From the NCBI GenBank assembly GCA_963556255.1, contig OY744616.1, forward strand, positions 28,746,908 to 28,810,907: a stretch of 64,000 nt of DNA, read 5' to 3'. Every line of letters begins with the position of its first letter. The first letter of the stretch is position 1. Source of the DNA: Allolobophora icterica (lineage: Eukaryota > Annelida > Clitellata > Crassiclitellata > Lumbricidae). Positions 20,037 to 30,350 of the stretch are shown piece after piece. Both the position numbers and the translations under genes were made by a program. Below the pieces are notes generated by a model, which worked only from the letters and a program-made list of their open reading frames with translations, was not told the DNA's origin and did no database searches.

Positions 20037-20159
20037 ATATCGATGAATGTTCTTTGGGGACATCTGGTTGCTCACAACTTTGCACAAACACAGCCGGAAA
20101 TTACACTTGCGGGTGTATTCTAGGATATTCTTTGGCACAAAACGAACGGTTGTGTAATG
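20037..20159 (+). CDS. EGF-like exon, intact
   Basis: 123 bp, acceptor TTCTTAG, donor GTAAGT, phase 1-1. It opens [12 protein letters not shown] and has [10 protein letters not shown] and six cysteines. It is the last intact EGF exon before the large transposon block. Confidence 0.85.
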
Positions 20160-20590
20160 GTAAGTTATGTAAATAATTGAAGACGTTAGGATTAATTACA
20201 ATTGAAAACCTATTGTTAAAATTGAGCCGCAAGGTTATTAATAAGCATTGCTTTTTTTTCAGCCGGAACGCGTCGAAACGGCGTTCCGGCGCCTTTTTTC
20301 TGCTATTAAAAATAATTTATTTATTTTAATAGTAAAAACAATAATTTTGGTAATTTTAATTTAATTTCAATGCTGTGAACTGTTTTTGGTGTTTATTGAG
20401 ACCCCTTCCAACCACCAATCCCGTTTTTTCTCGGGATTTTAGTCCATCCATAATTGTTAATTTCCGGAACCTGTTGTTCAGTTCCGGATCCTTTTTTTTC
20501 TAAAAACAAGCACTGTTAATGTGTCTTTCTTTCAGCGATTTTTCATAATGGACGCCTCGAACTTCTGGTTACTTGAAGATTCACAAAAAC
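20160..20590. other. Intron with a GC hairpin
   Basis: Mostly AT-rich. At 20262-20290 GCCGGAACGC and GCGTTCCGGC form a perfect 10 bp stem around a 9-base loop. GTTCCGGATCC-like partial repeats follow near 20465-20490. Possibly the remains of a small TIR element. A weak EGF-like stretch (CGAACTTCTGGTTACTT...ACAAAAACCCAGTCGGA) follows at about 20560-20610. Confidence 0.5.
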
Positions 20591-20599
20591 CCAGTCGGA

Positions 20600-21348
20600 T
20601 ATTTAGGTTTAGAGATGTAAAGCCCCCAAAGTCCGTCTCACACCTCGCCGTGGAGGGGGGGGGCGTAACAGCCGAGTAGGGGGATTGCCTGCTGAGGCTA
20701 TGCCATCAGTGGTGAAGGTTTCTGAAGTACCACCTTGGGCGCTACGCGAGGTGGAAAGGCTCAGCAGGAACCCTGAAACAGCTAGCTAACGTGAGCGGCG
20801 TAGAAGGCCACTACTCAAACCGCGAGTAAGGCAACGGGAAACCACCTCGGCTATTTCCCAAGACATGATATGGACAAATCAAGTGAAACCCTAACTGACG
20901 TTCGTCATCAAGCGAAGTCCTCACAAACCGAACAGGATGGAGGAGGTCGGAGGGGAACACGAGGTCGTCCATGTCACAAACCTGCTCAACAGCAGAAGAC
21001 TGAGAAAGAAAGAAAGATGTAACACTGGTTACTTAGAAGTTTTCAGTGGTCAACAAAGTGACTCCGCACCGGGTGTCGGATCACTGCGGACATCAAAGGA
21101 CGTACTTTGTTACAGTGTTTAAGATGAGCAACAGTCAATGCAGTACAACAAGAAAAAAAAACTTTGTCGAATAGATTTTCGGAGGGGAACACGAGGTCGT
21201 CCATGTCACAAACCTGCTCATTAGAATAGATTTTCTCTCCGCCATAAGATTACTTGTGGACTAAAAGACGCTCGCCCGTCTACTCTATGCCTCCCCGGTT
21301 TGGTGGGCTTTGTAAATGCAGGCCAGCGCATTAGCCTTCGCGCCTTTG
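20600..21348 (+). mobile_element. LINE, 5' part of a copy split by Kolobok
   Basis: GC-rich sequence from about 20620 looks like a LINE 5' region. A 40 bp stretch (GAGGGGAACACGAGGTCGTCC...) occurs twice (20950 and 21180), so part is duplicated or deleted. Just before 21348, YASPVWWAL matches YASPAWWVF of the LINE at 58.5 kb. The reading continues after the Kolobok at 26554. The 5' assignment is inference; the RT end is seen. Confidence 0.6.
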
Positions 21349-21352
21349 TTAA

Positions 21353-21670
21353 AGCCCTAGGTTTTAGGTTTGGCGGTTTCCCTCGTAGAATGAAGTGACC
21401 AACGACTGTAGGCGGTTCAAGTAAGCATCTGTCGGCCAATGGGCGTTGATTTCATTTTGGTTTACACATCTTACAAGCATAGGCTGCTGAATTTAATTAT
21501 ATGCATAGCCTAGGCAACATCGTCCGCTTTGTGGAATGGAGGCGAGGCGCAGGGACGGTCGGTCGATCGGTGGTAGCCCCCACCCTAGGCCCTTCACCCT
21601 CCCTCTGGCCTACCCCGATCAATTGACCACTTGTATATATAACCGAGCTTTGGGTCGTAAACCTGTATAT
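21353..21670 (+). repeat. Left terminal inverted repeat of Kolobok
   Basis: Pairs with about 26150-26549. It is identical over the outer ~245 bp. The two arms then differ by one indel block of about 85 bases in the right arm. Confidence 0.85.
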
Positions 21671-22095
21671 AAATGCCAGCTGTTGATGCTGTCACCGTTG
21701 CCTTATTATACCCGGAACACTAAAGACAATAAGCTGTATTTCATATTCTAAGAATTTGCACCAGTATCAGATGCTAATATACAGCCTAAGGAAGAGAGAC
21801 TAGGTCACATGCCAAATTATGCTAATGAACTTAGGAAATGAACTTAGGAAATGTCCTTTCACAATTGAGTCTTGGTTTGCAGTACTCATTCTAGTTTGAA
21901 TTTCGCTGCAGCAGAGTTGAGCTTCGTAATTTCTTCACTTCATAGCCATTTTAAATCGCATAGTCGATACAGCTTATATCTCGTGTCTGTATATTATATT
22001 ATTATCTTATTTCAGTAGTGGACCTTATAGTAGTATAACATTGTATTTCGTTAGTGGACATATATTAGTATCATTATATCGAACTATTTCCAAAG

Positions 22096-23979
22096 ATGGA
22101 TGGAGACTACGCTGTACCAACGACACCGACTTCAGGTGTTGCAGTTGGCAACATGCGAACATTTAAAAAACGGTTGTCTGATGGATCTACCAAGAGTTAT
22201 AGCTACCCTTACGTTTCTGTAAGGAAACATTTTGAATTAACTTTTACAACCGACAGTGATAAACTTAAATTTGAGCAAAAATGTGAGGACATTCGCTTGG
22301 CGTTGGGAGTAAAAAGTTTGAGAGAAGTTCTGGTGAAAGTCATAATGGATGTTGACACCAATAAGCTCTCTTCTGCAACTCAACATCCGCAGCAGACACT
22401 CACGATGTCTTCAGTCACGGAAGAAGTAAGTGAATCAACTTCACTGACTGATCCAGCATCTGTCACAGCAGCAATATCAGCAGCTCCAGCAACAGCTTTG
22501 GAGACTGCACATGAGAATTTTGTTGGGCAGTGCTCCAGCATTGCCCAGTTGATCGACACAATCTCACAACATTCATCCACATGTGTGACGCCGTATTCAG
22601 TGAAGTCATGGACACACAGTGGTCATGTGCTGTCGGTGGATATGGAGTGTGCGAAAAAACACTCCTTTCAGTGGAGTTCCTCATCCACAATAGACAGCGA
22701 GCGGAAGGAATTTGAAGTCAACCACCGAGTGATGTTGAGCTACCTGGCCTCTGGTATGACACCCATACAGTACGAGCGCTTTAGCGACTTCAGTCGGTTT
22801 GGACTATTGTCAGACCTTTTCCGCAGGAGGAATATGGTTACATTTAGTGCCATTTCTGAGAACCTGCGAAAGCAATCTATATTTGGCGCTAGAGCGCAGG
22901 AGTCTTCACTGTCGCCTGATGGAGCTATCTCTATAATGACTGACGCACGACATCATTGTAGACGAAATAGTTATCACACCGACCATGTTGCTATCGGGTT
23001 GAAAACTCACAAAGTCGTTGATATTCAACACATTAACGGGAATGATGATAACTGTTCACAGCGTCACGAGGCAGTGGGATTCGACAGGATGTACGAGAGC
23101 CTGGATCTCAGCAACATTAAAGTTGCCCATCATGTGCATGATCGAAACATGACAATCAACAAGCGCCTACGTGAGAGGAAGCAAGCCAGGAATTCCAATG
23201 ACCGCTGGCACTGCACCCGTCCTATAACAGCCGGGGTGAAAAAAATTGGGCAAGGAGCACAAAAAAACATTGGAAAAACATGGCATCCCGAGCTTTCTGA
23301 CAAGGGTGCTGCCATTCGAAACCACGTCTATTGGTGTATGGACAATTGCAATGGAGATGCCCAAACCCTGCGTAAGCTCATAGAATCATGCATCCCTCAT
23401 TTTCAGAACAACCACAGCAAGTGCCATGAAACTTCCCACTGCAAAGAGCCGGGGCATATGATTGAAGTTCGAATTGTTTCAAATGAGGCTGCAATTACAA
23501 TGCTCCAGGACTTTCTTCGGTCGTTGGTAGTGTACAAGCACGCTGAAGATTATGTCAAAGGCCACGACACATTTTATGTGGAAAGTTTTAATAACGTTTG
23601 TCTGATCTATCTGGATAAACGGATACACTACGGGAATTTAATGTACGAGCTGCGGAGCAATCTGGCTGTCTTGGACTGGAACGAACACGTCGACAGACCA
23701 TACACGTCTATATGCACGACTGTTCGTTCGAAAAACCCACGTCGCCAAATCGGGAAAAAAGTGTATCGGCGCAAGACCTACGTATTTGTTGAGAACATTT
23801 GGAATTTGTACATTGCCGTGTGGTCAGCATCTAAAGCAATATCGGAGTCTGTGACAGAAACTTCTGCAGATAAGGAGACCTGCCAGAGTGAAATCTCTTC
23901 GGACGAATCCGATGACGACCAATTAGGAGACAGTGAGAGCTTTTCAAATGAAAGCAATGCACCCTACACAGTAGAATAA
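22096..23979 (+). CDS. Kolobok-type transposase
   Basis: 627 residues from an ATG in context AAAGATGG. The N-terminal 110 residues are basic and may bind DNA; a Ser/Thr-rich linker follows. The core has D283 (MTDARHH) and D349 (VHDRN), candidates for the first two acids of a DDE catalytic triad. Then come DRWHC (near 376), HVYWCMDNCNGD (near 410-421) and FQNNHSKCHETSHC, the Trp/Cys/His pattern I know from Kolobok transposases (WH..K, WWC..C.G). The tail is acidic (SSDESDDD). It would cut and paste the element at TTAA sites in the nucleus. There are no internal stops. The third acidic residue was not assigned. Confidence 0.8.
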   Translation: MDGDYAVPTTPTSGVAVGNMRTFKKRLSDGSTKSYSYPYVSVRKHFELTFTTDSDKLKFEQKCEDIRLALGVKSLREVLVKVIMDVDTNKLSSATQHPQQTLTMSSVTEEVSESTSLTDPASVTAAISAAPATALETAHENFVGQCSSIAQLIDTISQHSSTCVTPYSVKSWTHSGHVLSVDMECAKKHSFQWSSSSTIDSERKEFEVNHRVMLSYLASGMTPIQYERFSDFSRFGLLSDLFRRRNMVTFSAISENLRKQSIFGARAQESSLSPDGAISIMTDARHHCRRNSYHTDHVAIGLKTHKVVDIQHINGNDDNCSQRHEAVGFDRMYESLDLSNIKVAHHVHDRNMTINKRLRERKQARNSNDRWHCTRPITAGVKKIGQGAQKNIGKTWHPELSDKGAAIRNHVYWCMDNCNGDAQTLRKLIESCIPHFQNNHSKCHETSHCKEPGHMIEVRIVSNEAAITMLQDFLRSLVVYKHAEDYVKGHDTFYVESFNNVCLIYLDKRIHYGNLMYELRSNLAVLDWNEHVDRPYTSICTTVRSKNPRRQIGKKVYRRKTYVFVENIWNLYIAVWSASKAISESVTETSADKETCQSEISSDESDDDQLGDSESFSNESNAPYTVE

Positions 23980-24189
23980 CCGTAAGAGCTGTGACAATAT
24001 TGTATGATACACTAAAATCAAACATATCAGTGCTACATAACCATCAACCGTCATTACACATAACCACCTTAGCATTCTGCTGTCTACTCTGCTTGACCTC
24101 CCCGGATTTTGGCCTGGCATAGGACAGAGAGATGTGTGGCAGAGCTGATGTGTGGCAGAGCTGACTGCTATCACACGCGTCCACAGGTG

Positions 24190-24625
24190 GCGGATAGTGG
24201 AACGACCTCTAGAAATAGAGGTCAGCTGCGAAATAAGCAGGGTTATATCTGACGAATAAGCAGTCGCGGACCAACAGCGGCAAGGCTAGTAGGGCACACT
24301 GTAGAAAAAGAGTGGCATTTTGCTTGACAACTAAAAGCTGCAAATATCCAATAACAGCCTTGTGACATGGGAGCACATGACTCAATTTAAATAAGCCTGA
24401 TGACCCTCTGCCTAGCGGGCATGTGTTCATCACCAAGACTAGGTCCACAGCGGAAAACTGTGGTTGATGCCACGAAGGGCATCCGATCTGTAACAAGATG
24501 CTCCAATCTGTATAAAAATGAATCTGTGGCTTACCCCCCCTCAACGAGGTCCTAATCCAAGCAAGAAAAAAAGAAGATTGAACGGACAAGGGACTGTGGC
24601 CATTGCAAAATTGATTTGACATAGC
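24190..24625 (-). repeat. Repeat fragment within Kolobok
   Basis: The stretch around 24465-24490 (GATGCCACGAAGGGCATCCG) resembles the 3' ends of RTE-type LINEs (AAGGGCATCC.GCTGTAAA). A 137-codon frame on the minus strand has no recognisable domain and is probably fortuitous. At 24128-24160 a 17 bp unit, GATGTGTGGCAGAGCTG, is tandemly doubled. Confidence 0.35.
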
Positions 24626-24899
24626 ACTTATGAAAAACCTAGTCTCCGTAACGTGGTTTTCGTGTGGCGCCGAGCAATTGAGGGCAATTCAGGTTTAAAT
24701 CCACCTCTGAGTAGGAATCTTGAAGAGGCGCTATATAAATTTAAAATGGGGGAATGTTATGTTACATTGAATCATAGCTATGACAGGTGTACATAAGCAG
24801 CTCACAATCGATAAAATTCTGCTTTATGTCAGAAAGTAAGTGTACAATAAAAATCTCTCTGTCTAAACAAAGTCCGGCGAATTATCCAAAGTATCAATG

Positions 24900-25370
24900 T
24901 TACTCCCACTTGTGGCCCATGTAAGGCGTGCCTGTTGGATTCGGATACAACGATCTCACTTTTCGCACTACGCAATCTGGCATTATTTCCCGCATGTGAA
25001 GTACACCGTTCGATTCCGTTAGTTTCTTGGCCAGATATAATGGGCTCGTCCACCCACCCAAGTTGCAAATGATCTTCCAATATTTTCCATAAATTACTCT
25101 TCGTATTGGACTGTTAGCTGCATGCGCTGCTTGTCCTCCGCCAAGCCAACCTGGAGATGCAGAACCCACGCACGGAGAGAGAAAACAAAGAGGACAGGCG
25201 CCTTCCGATTGATGATTTTCACCCTGCAGCTGCAAATGATCAGCTGACACTTGAATGTCATGACTGTTTTGAGCCTCAATTTCTGACTCTGTACTATTTC
25301 CATTGGACGCGACCAAGACCTCCTTCGAAGCGGCATCCATACAAGATTTTCTTCTCTTTGGTGGTTCCAA
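24900..25370 (-). CDS. Kolobok accessory ORF (hypothetical)
   Basis: 156 residues, convergent with the transposase gene. The N-terminus is charged. Then come CPLCFLSPCV, WLGGGQAAHAANSPIRR, KYWKIICNLGGW, REIMPDCVV and YPNPTGTPYMGHKW. I recognise this Cys-pair plus PN..G.PYMGH arrangement as a small protein repeatedly found beside transposases in marine invertebrate genomes. Its function is unknown. Conservation of the frame next to a young transposase suggests it helps transposition. An outside origin as a captured gene is possible. Confidence 0.6.
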   Translation of the reverse strand: MEPPKRRKSCMDAASKEVLVASNGNSTESEIEAQNSHDIQVSADHLQLQGENHQSEGACPLCFLSPCVGSASPGWLGGGQAAHAANSPIRRVIYGKYWKIICNLGGWTSPLYLAKKLTESNGVLHMREIMPDCVVRKVRSLYPNPTGTPYMGHKWE

Positions 25371-25807
25371 CTCTGCAATTGGAACAAAGGCAGTTTCGAT
25401 TGGTTGGAGATATATTTATAATGTCATCAACATACAATTAGCTCTTTCGACTTGACTTGAACGACAGCTTAGCTGGGTTATGCATATGTTTATTGTCTTA
25501 TTACATATCGTAATAATAATAATCATGGTAATTTTAATAATTACATTTTTAATTGGCCATTTATTATCATTACTGCTGTTACTGCTGTTCACATCAGTTG
25601 TCATTATACTAACATTGCTGATGTTATTATTACTATGTATTTCTATAGCATGGTTTGAGCTAAATATTTGCAAGGATAATAAATGCAATTTAATTTAATA
25701 TTTATAAATCTTAGTTCAATCTTATTTGCGCACGTATAGCGCTACCTGAAGAACAATAGGGCCTACTTGTACAGGGTTCACCACACAAAACAATTTATAC
25801 AATTTCA

Positions 25808-25808
<1 letters not shown>

Positions 25809-25855
<47 letters not shown>
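25809..25855. repeat. (TA)n microsatellite
   Basis: An uninterrupted TA run of about 23 units inside the Kolobok, between the accessory ORF and the right arm. Confidence 0.95.
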
Positions 25856-25857
<2 letters not shown>

Positions 25858-26149
25858 GCATCGTCTTCATAATTACCAATTTTTTCAAAATTCCAGTTGT
25901 TGTGAGCAAAAAATGCCCGTATGGCTTCCTCTTGATCGCCATCTACCACAATAGTAAGTTCGTATTTGTTCATGGCAATCTAATCGCATATAGAAACTAC
26001 AGACTTGTTTCTCAACCCTGTAAGTATCTTCATAGCAATGAACTCCATAGTAATATGAGTGTATGGGGGGGTAAATTTGGATAATTGGAACAACTTGTAT
26101 ACATTCTAGAAGTACAGGTATGACCTCTAGCCAGCTTACCTGGCTTTCG

Positions 26150-26549
26150 TATACACAAATTAGTCGACCCACAGCTCGGTTATATATATACAAGTGGTCA
26201 ATTGATCGAGGTAGGGCCTGTACGGGGTATGCCCTGTCGGGTCTAGTCTGCCCTAGCGATGCATCTCCATCCATCCGTCCGACCGCTAGAGGGCCAGAGG
26301 GAGGGTGAAGGGCCTAGGGTGGGGGCTACCACCGATCGACCGACCGTCCCTGCGCCTCGCCTCCATTCCACAAAGCGGACGATGTTGCCTAGGCTATGCA
26401 TATAATTAAATTCAGCAGCCTATGCTTGTAAGATGTGTAAACCAAAATGAAATCAACGCCCATTGGCCGACAGATGCTTACTTGAACCGCCTACAGTCGT
26501 TGGTCACTTCATTCTACGAGGGAAACCGCCAAACCTAAAACCTAGGGCT
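26150..26549 (-). repeat. Right terminal inverted repeat of Kolobok
   Basis: Complement of the left arm, with one extra block of about 85 bases (around 26205-26290). Followed by TTAA at 26550. Confidence 0.85.
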
Positions 26550-26553
26550 TTAA

Positions 26554-27015
26554 GAAACTGATACGGCTCAATTACCTGCCAGCCGACGCCGCTTCCTTTA
26601 ACGCCCTCTGCGACCGAGCTGACTCCACCCTCTTTCTGGCCGTCCTTAAAAATCCTAGTCATACCTCTCCATAACCTCTTCCCCCCAGTTAAGACCAGCA
26701 AATATTCGCTCCGCCCCCGTCCGCATAACCGGGAGGTCCCCAGGGCAGATACACTGACCAGAAAACACTTTCTCCTTAGAATGCTCTATTTAGGAATTTG
26801 AACATTAGCGGATTTAATTTAATACAATTTAATCTATTTTAATTTAGTTTAGTTTAGTTTTATTTTATTTAAATTTTCCCGTTTTCATATTCTCTTTCTT
26901 TCTAGGTAGTTTGTGCCTGTACTTGTCTTGTTTTGTTTCTTGCACTTGCATAACCCGTTTGTTAACCGCAGTGCGTTTGCACGCGGATCATTAAAGCCCA
27001 TACTTACTTGCTTAC
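26554..27015 (+). mobile_element. LINE, 3' part after Kolobok, (CTTA)n tail
   Basis: Directly after the TTAA the plus strand reads FNALCDRADSTLFLAVLKN, then SLRPRPHNREVPRADTLTRK and LLRMLYLGI before a stop. This is the C-terminus of the same LINE family as 58.2-58.8 kb. It ends in a run of CTTA/CTAC units. Confidence 0.75.
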
Positions 27016-27076
27016 CTACTTACTTATTATTTTCTCTACTTTCAAAACATCTCAAGAGCCTCTGCTTAACTTTCAG

Positions 27077-27205
27077 TCTTGAAATGTGCTTGGATGTAAG
27101 GCAGGAACGATAGGCTGCCCTCGGATTTGTAGCAATGACATAGGAAGTTATACTTGTGGATGTCAGCCAGATTGCGCTTCGGCAAAATCCGAAAATATTT
27201 CAACT
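27077..27205 (+). pseudogene. Decayed EGF exon, last of the array
   Basis: After an AG at 27076 come GCKAGTIGCPRICSNDIG and SYTCGCQPDCASAKS in the array pattern. The DxNEC opening is destroyed and the domain end has no sixth cysteine or donor. Confidence 0.65.
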
Positions 27206-27209
27206 GCAA

Positions 27210-27565
27210 ATTTGATACAAAATAGAGAAAATCCATGTTCGTTAAATGATGCAGTTTTTACGTGTGTGTTGATCACCCGACGTTTGGGGTTGTCGACCAA
27301 CGGTAGAAGACGAACACGCGGATGTTAAAGAGTAATTTATTCGTTGGCCATTCATATCGCAGCACGACCTTTTAGATGCGATTCCGACCGATTGAGCTGA
27401 GCGACAGGCTGATGGACTTTACAGTGGAATTGATAACGTTTATTTAACGACGCCGTCATGTCGAAGATGATTGGCGTCTTACGCTGAAATACCCTTTCGG
27501 TCGGCGTCGCTTAGTCTATATAATTATTTCGCACGTGTAGGAATACGAGCACCCTGTGTGGCTTG
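27210..27565. other. Nothing recognised
   Basis: No exon, transposon end or long repeat could be identified between the last EGF remnant and the inverted SINE. Confidence 0.5.
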
Positions 27566-27569
27566 ACCA

Positions 27570-27808
27570 TATATTTATTTATTTATTTATTTATTCCGGA
27601 TATTTCTATAGCGCCTCTCGAAGTCAACTACTACTCAGAGGCGCTCCCAACTACAGCATTTGATACTGTGCCGGAATTTTCACGCCGAAGCGCCACGAGC
27701 AATTGCGAGTGAAGGACTTGCCCAAGGTCCGTACGCAGCGGCTAGAGTGGGATTCGAACCTGCAACCCTCCGGTCACAAGGCGCCGAACTTACCACTGAG
27801 CCACCACG
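27570..27808 (-). mobile_element. tRNA-derived SINE, inverted copy
   Basis: Complement of the SINE at 7023-7260, nearly identical, including both polymerase III boxes (GGATTCGAACC on + at about 27750; CCACTGAGCCA near 27795). The tail is (ATTT)n, on this strand (TAAA)n-like, instead of a pure A run. Confidence 0.9.
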
Positions 27809-27859
27809 TTTCCTCTGCCTAGTCTACACATACTGGTGCATTCCTGACACGCCTACGTA

Positions 27860-28020
27860 TATCATAGATCTCTGCCTCTGCTCGTTCCTCTCTGCCTATC
27901 TTTCTTTCGATCTCTGTGTCTGTCTGCCTGCTTACCTGTCTGTCTGTCTGTAGCTCTGTCTCTGTCTTTATCTCTCAAATGCTCTGTCTCTGTCTTTATC
28001 TCTCAAATGCCTGTCTGTGC
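27860..28020 (+). repeat. TCTG/TCTC low-complexity tract
   Basis: Runs of CTGTCTGTCTG and a doubled 32 bp unit, GCTCTGTCTCTGTCTTTATC..., around 27950-28010. Confidence 0.7.
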
Positions 28021-28790
28021 CCCATACGCCACTACATACCGGGCGCTAAAATTATGATTTTACAGTTGCAGCGTATTTGCTAGCTATGAAACATACACTG
28101 ATGAATTCTCCCAATATACAGCCATGTTCCGGTCGATGATCAGGGCTGCTAACTGTTTATTTTGCCTACCCGATACGCCTGCATACTCACTCGATATGCG
28201 ATTACCATGCTACCATGTCGGCATCACCTTAAGTAACGAATGTCAGTCTAATGTAGGATCTACAGTCTTCTGAAACTAGTCGTTGAAAATTACAGTCAAA
28301 TCAAATCACTATTTCTGAAACCAGTCACAAGAATAAAGGAAAAGAAAACAATCTAATCAACAAGTACTGGCTACACGAGGGGCCCAAAAGGGATCAAAGA
28401 TTCCACTAAACAGGGACACCTAAATATATTCAATATGTTGTAAAGAAGGCAGCCAACTGATTCTAAACCAGAAGTAAATCCATAGCATCTGGCTCAAAGA
28501 AAAAATGAAACATTAAAAATAAAACAAATAATGAAAAAAATGATTCATCAACCAACAACAGCAATTGAGTGTATAATTACAATCACAATGACAAGAAGAC
28601 AATAAACACCAAATAAAGCCAAATTATTTTCAAATATCAGTATGGAGCGCAGCTGTTTTTTAAACATGTTTAGACTAGGCGTGTGACGAATTCCATATCA
28701 AGGCGCCAGCAGATTTAATAGAAAATTATTGAGTATCAGTACGAGAAATATTTCGATGATAGGAATCTAAGCTTCTCGCATCATGAGAGT
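28021..28790. other. Nothing recognised
   Basis: AT-rich, no credible coding frame or repeat ends seen. Confidence 0.5.
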
Positions 28791-28794
28791 GGAT

Positions 28795-29400
28795 ACTAGA
28801 ATTGCGGCAAAAAACTTTTAATACCATCGGTAGTAAATCATGATCATAAAGGTACATAAAATCACCAATTTACCACTTTGAGCAAGCCTTATCTGCTCAA
28901 CCCTCAACAATCCAAAATCAGAAAAAAAATGACTAGATTGCGACCTATACATGGCCCTAGCCAAGAAACGAACAGCCCGTTTTTGCAAAACTGTTAAGCT
29001 TAAACTACGGAGTTTAGATTTGTAGGTGGAAGCCCACACCATGTCATAATAAGAAAAGTAGGGGTAAGAGAATGATACAGTGTAGTACGAAAGTGAGATG
29101 GTAGTAGGTAAGAAATGCGAGATGAAATTCCAGTAATCGTTGCAATTTCAGCAAAAATAATTTTTACGTGTTCTGACCACGTTAGGTGTTGATCAACATA
29201 AACTCCCAGAAATTTAGTAGAGATAACTTGAGTAATAGGAAAACCGTTAATGGGGCACACAGAGGGACAGCTTTACCTGTGGAATCTAGACAGGATAGAG
29301 TCAGTTTTATCAATATTAAGTGCTAGTTTGTTGGCACAAAACCAATCGGCGACATTAGTCAACTCAAGGTTAACGACTTGAAATAAGGTAACCAACGAAC
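28795..29400 (-). mobile_element. LINE RT C-terminal fragment
   Basis: Minus-strand frames give WFCANKLALNIDKTDSIL, then TKFLGVYVDQHLTWSEHV, then VLQKRAVRFLARAMYRSQ. This is the order thumb/C-terminal region of CR1/Jockey-like LINEs (NKL.LN..KT..ILF; FLG...D..L.W..H; LQKRAVR). Frames are broken near 29020 and 29260. Confidence 0.75.
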
Positions 29401-29905
29401 TATGAGAGTGATAACGATAACGATAACATAACGTTTATTGGTCCAAAAATGCAGATATTAAATTTACTTCTAGACTGTAACAACAAACTCTAACAATCAT
29501 CTCAAAATAACAAACAGAAATAATAGTAATTCTTAAATAAATCAATTCCTATTCAGGTTAAGAAGAAAACTCTTTGTTTAGGACAATCAATCAAGTAGAG
29601 AAGAAATATGCATGCAAGAAGTAGTCTTCGGGGTATAAGGAGTACGATGTCAATGGGATGCTCAGAAGCGAAAAATTCCCGCTGGGTAGAGCACCCCTAG
29701 TTCAGTAATTAATAACGATGGTAAGGTCATAATTAGTATCTCTTTGCTTTATTAATGCTGAACCATGCTAGTCAGGACCGATAAACAATCATTAGCCACT
29801 AGAGGGAAGTTCTAGATCTGACAATGAGAAGACTGAGATGCCCTCCGAGAGCAGCCATTTCCTGAGATGGTTTTTGAACCAACTGAGGGTTTGATGAAGT
29901 TGGTT
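29400..29905. other. Degenerate sequence, probable LINE tail
   Basis: (GATAAC)n followed by TTTATTGGTCC at 29405-29440 looks like a minus-strand LINE 3' tail. Nothing else could be recognised. Confidence 0.4.
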
Positions 29906-30253
29906 TACGTTGAATTGAGCGCGCACATTTCGCCGACCTTCATCTCAGCGACCTCAATTCGCCGCCGCGAAACACAGCGCCTACACAATTCGCCGCCATC
30001 AAACACAGCGACTACACAATTCGCCGCCATTCATTTCAGCGCTGCTTCAAAACGGCGTTGATAAATACCGGGCGTAAACAACACGTGTTCTAGACCAGAA
30101 ATTCAAAGCAAAATGAAAGCAAAATTGGTTGGGCATCTTCTTCACGGAGCCGAAGTTGATTGATTGCTGCCGCCGCCCAATTCATTATTATTTGACTAGA
30201 ACTTCAAAGCAAAACCAAAGCAAAATTGTTCTCAATAAGGCGGGGTTGGGCGT

Positions 30254-30262
30254 CTATAAAAC
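30254..30262 (+). promoter_or_regulatory. Possible TATA box of the FLYWCH ORF
   Basis: CTATAAAAC lies about 95 bp upstream of the ATG at 30351 inside the TIR element. Confidence 0.4.
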
Positions 30263-30350
30263 CTGTGCATGAACCGAAATGAGGACACATTGAAGTATAG
30301 CTTACTACGAGATAGGTCTAAGTCAGTGTCTAACTGTCTATAGCATTAAG

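Larger units (their letters stand above)
21353..26549 (+). mobile_element. Complete Kolobok DNA transposon
   Basis: 5197 bp, starting AGCCCTAGG and ending CCTAGGGCT, flanked by TTAA (21349-21352, 26550-26553). The inverted repeats are identical over about 245 bp; beyond that the right arm has roughly 85 extra bases and the arms match again around the AATTGACCACTTGTATATAT stretch. Inside are a 627-codon transposase on the + strand and a 156-codon ORF on the - strand. TTAA target choice plus the transposase type assign it to Kolobok. Identical arms and unbroken ORFs mean a young copy, possibly still able to move. Confidence 0.85.

Noticed and set aside
24650..24745. SINE-like piece inside Kolobok (GTGGCGCCGAGCAATTGAG ... 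GAGGCGCTATATAAAT)
   Set aside because: Only the GAGGCGCTATA tail is shared with the SINE and several LINEs. Too degenerate to call a copy.
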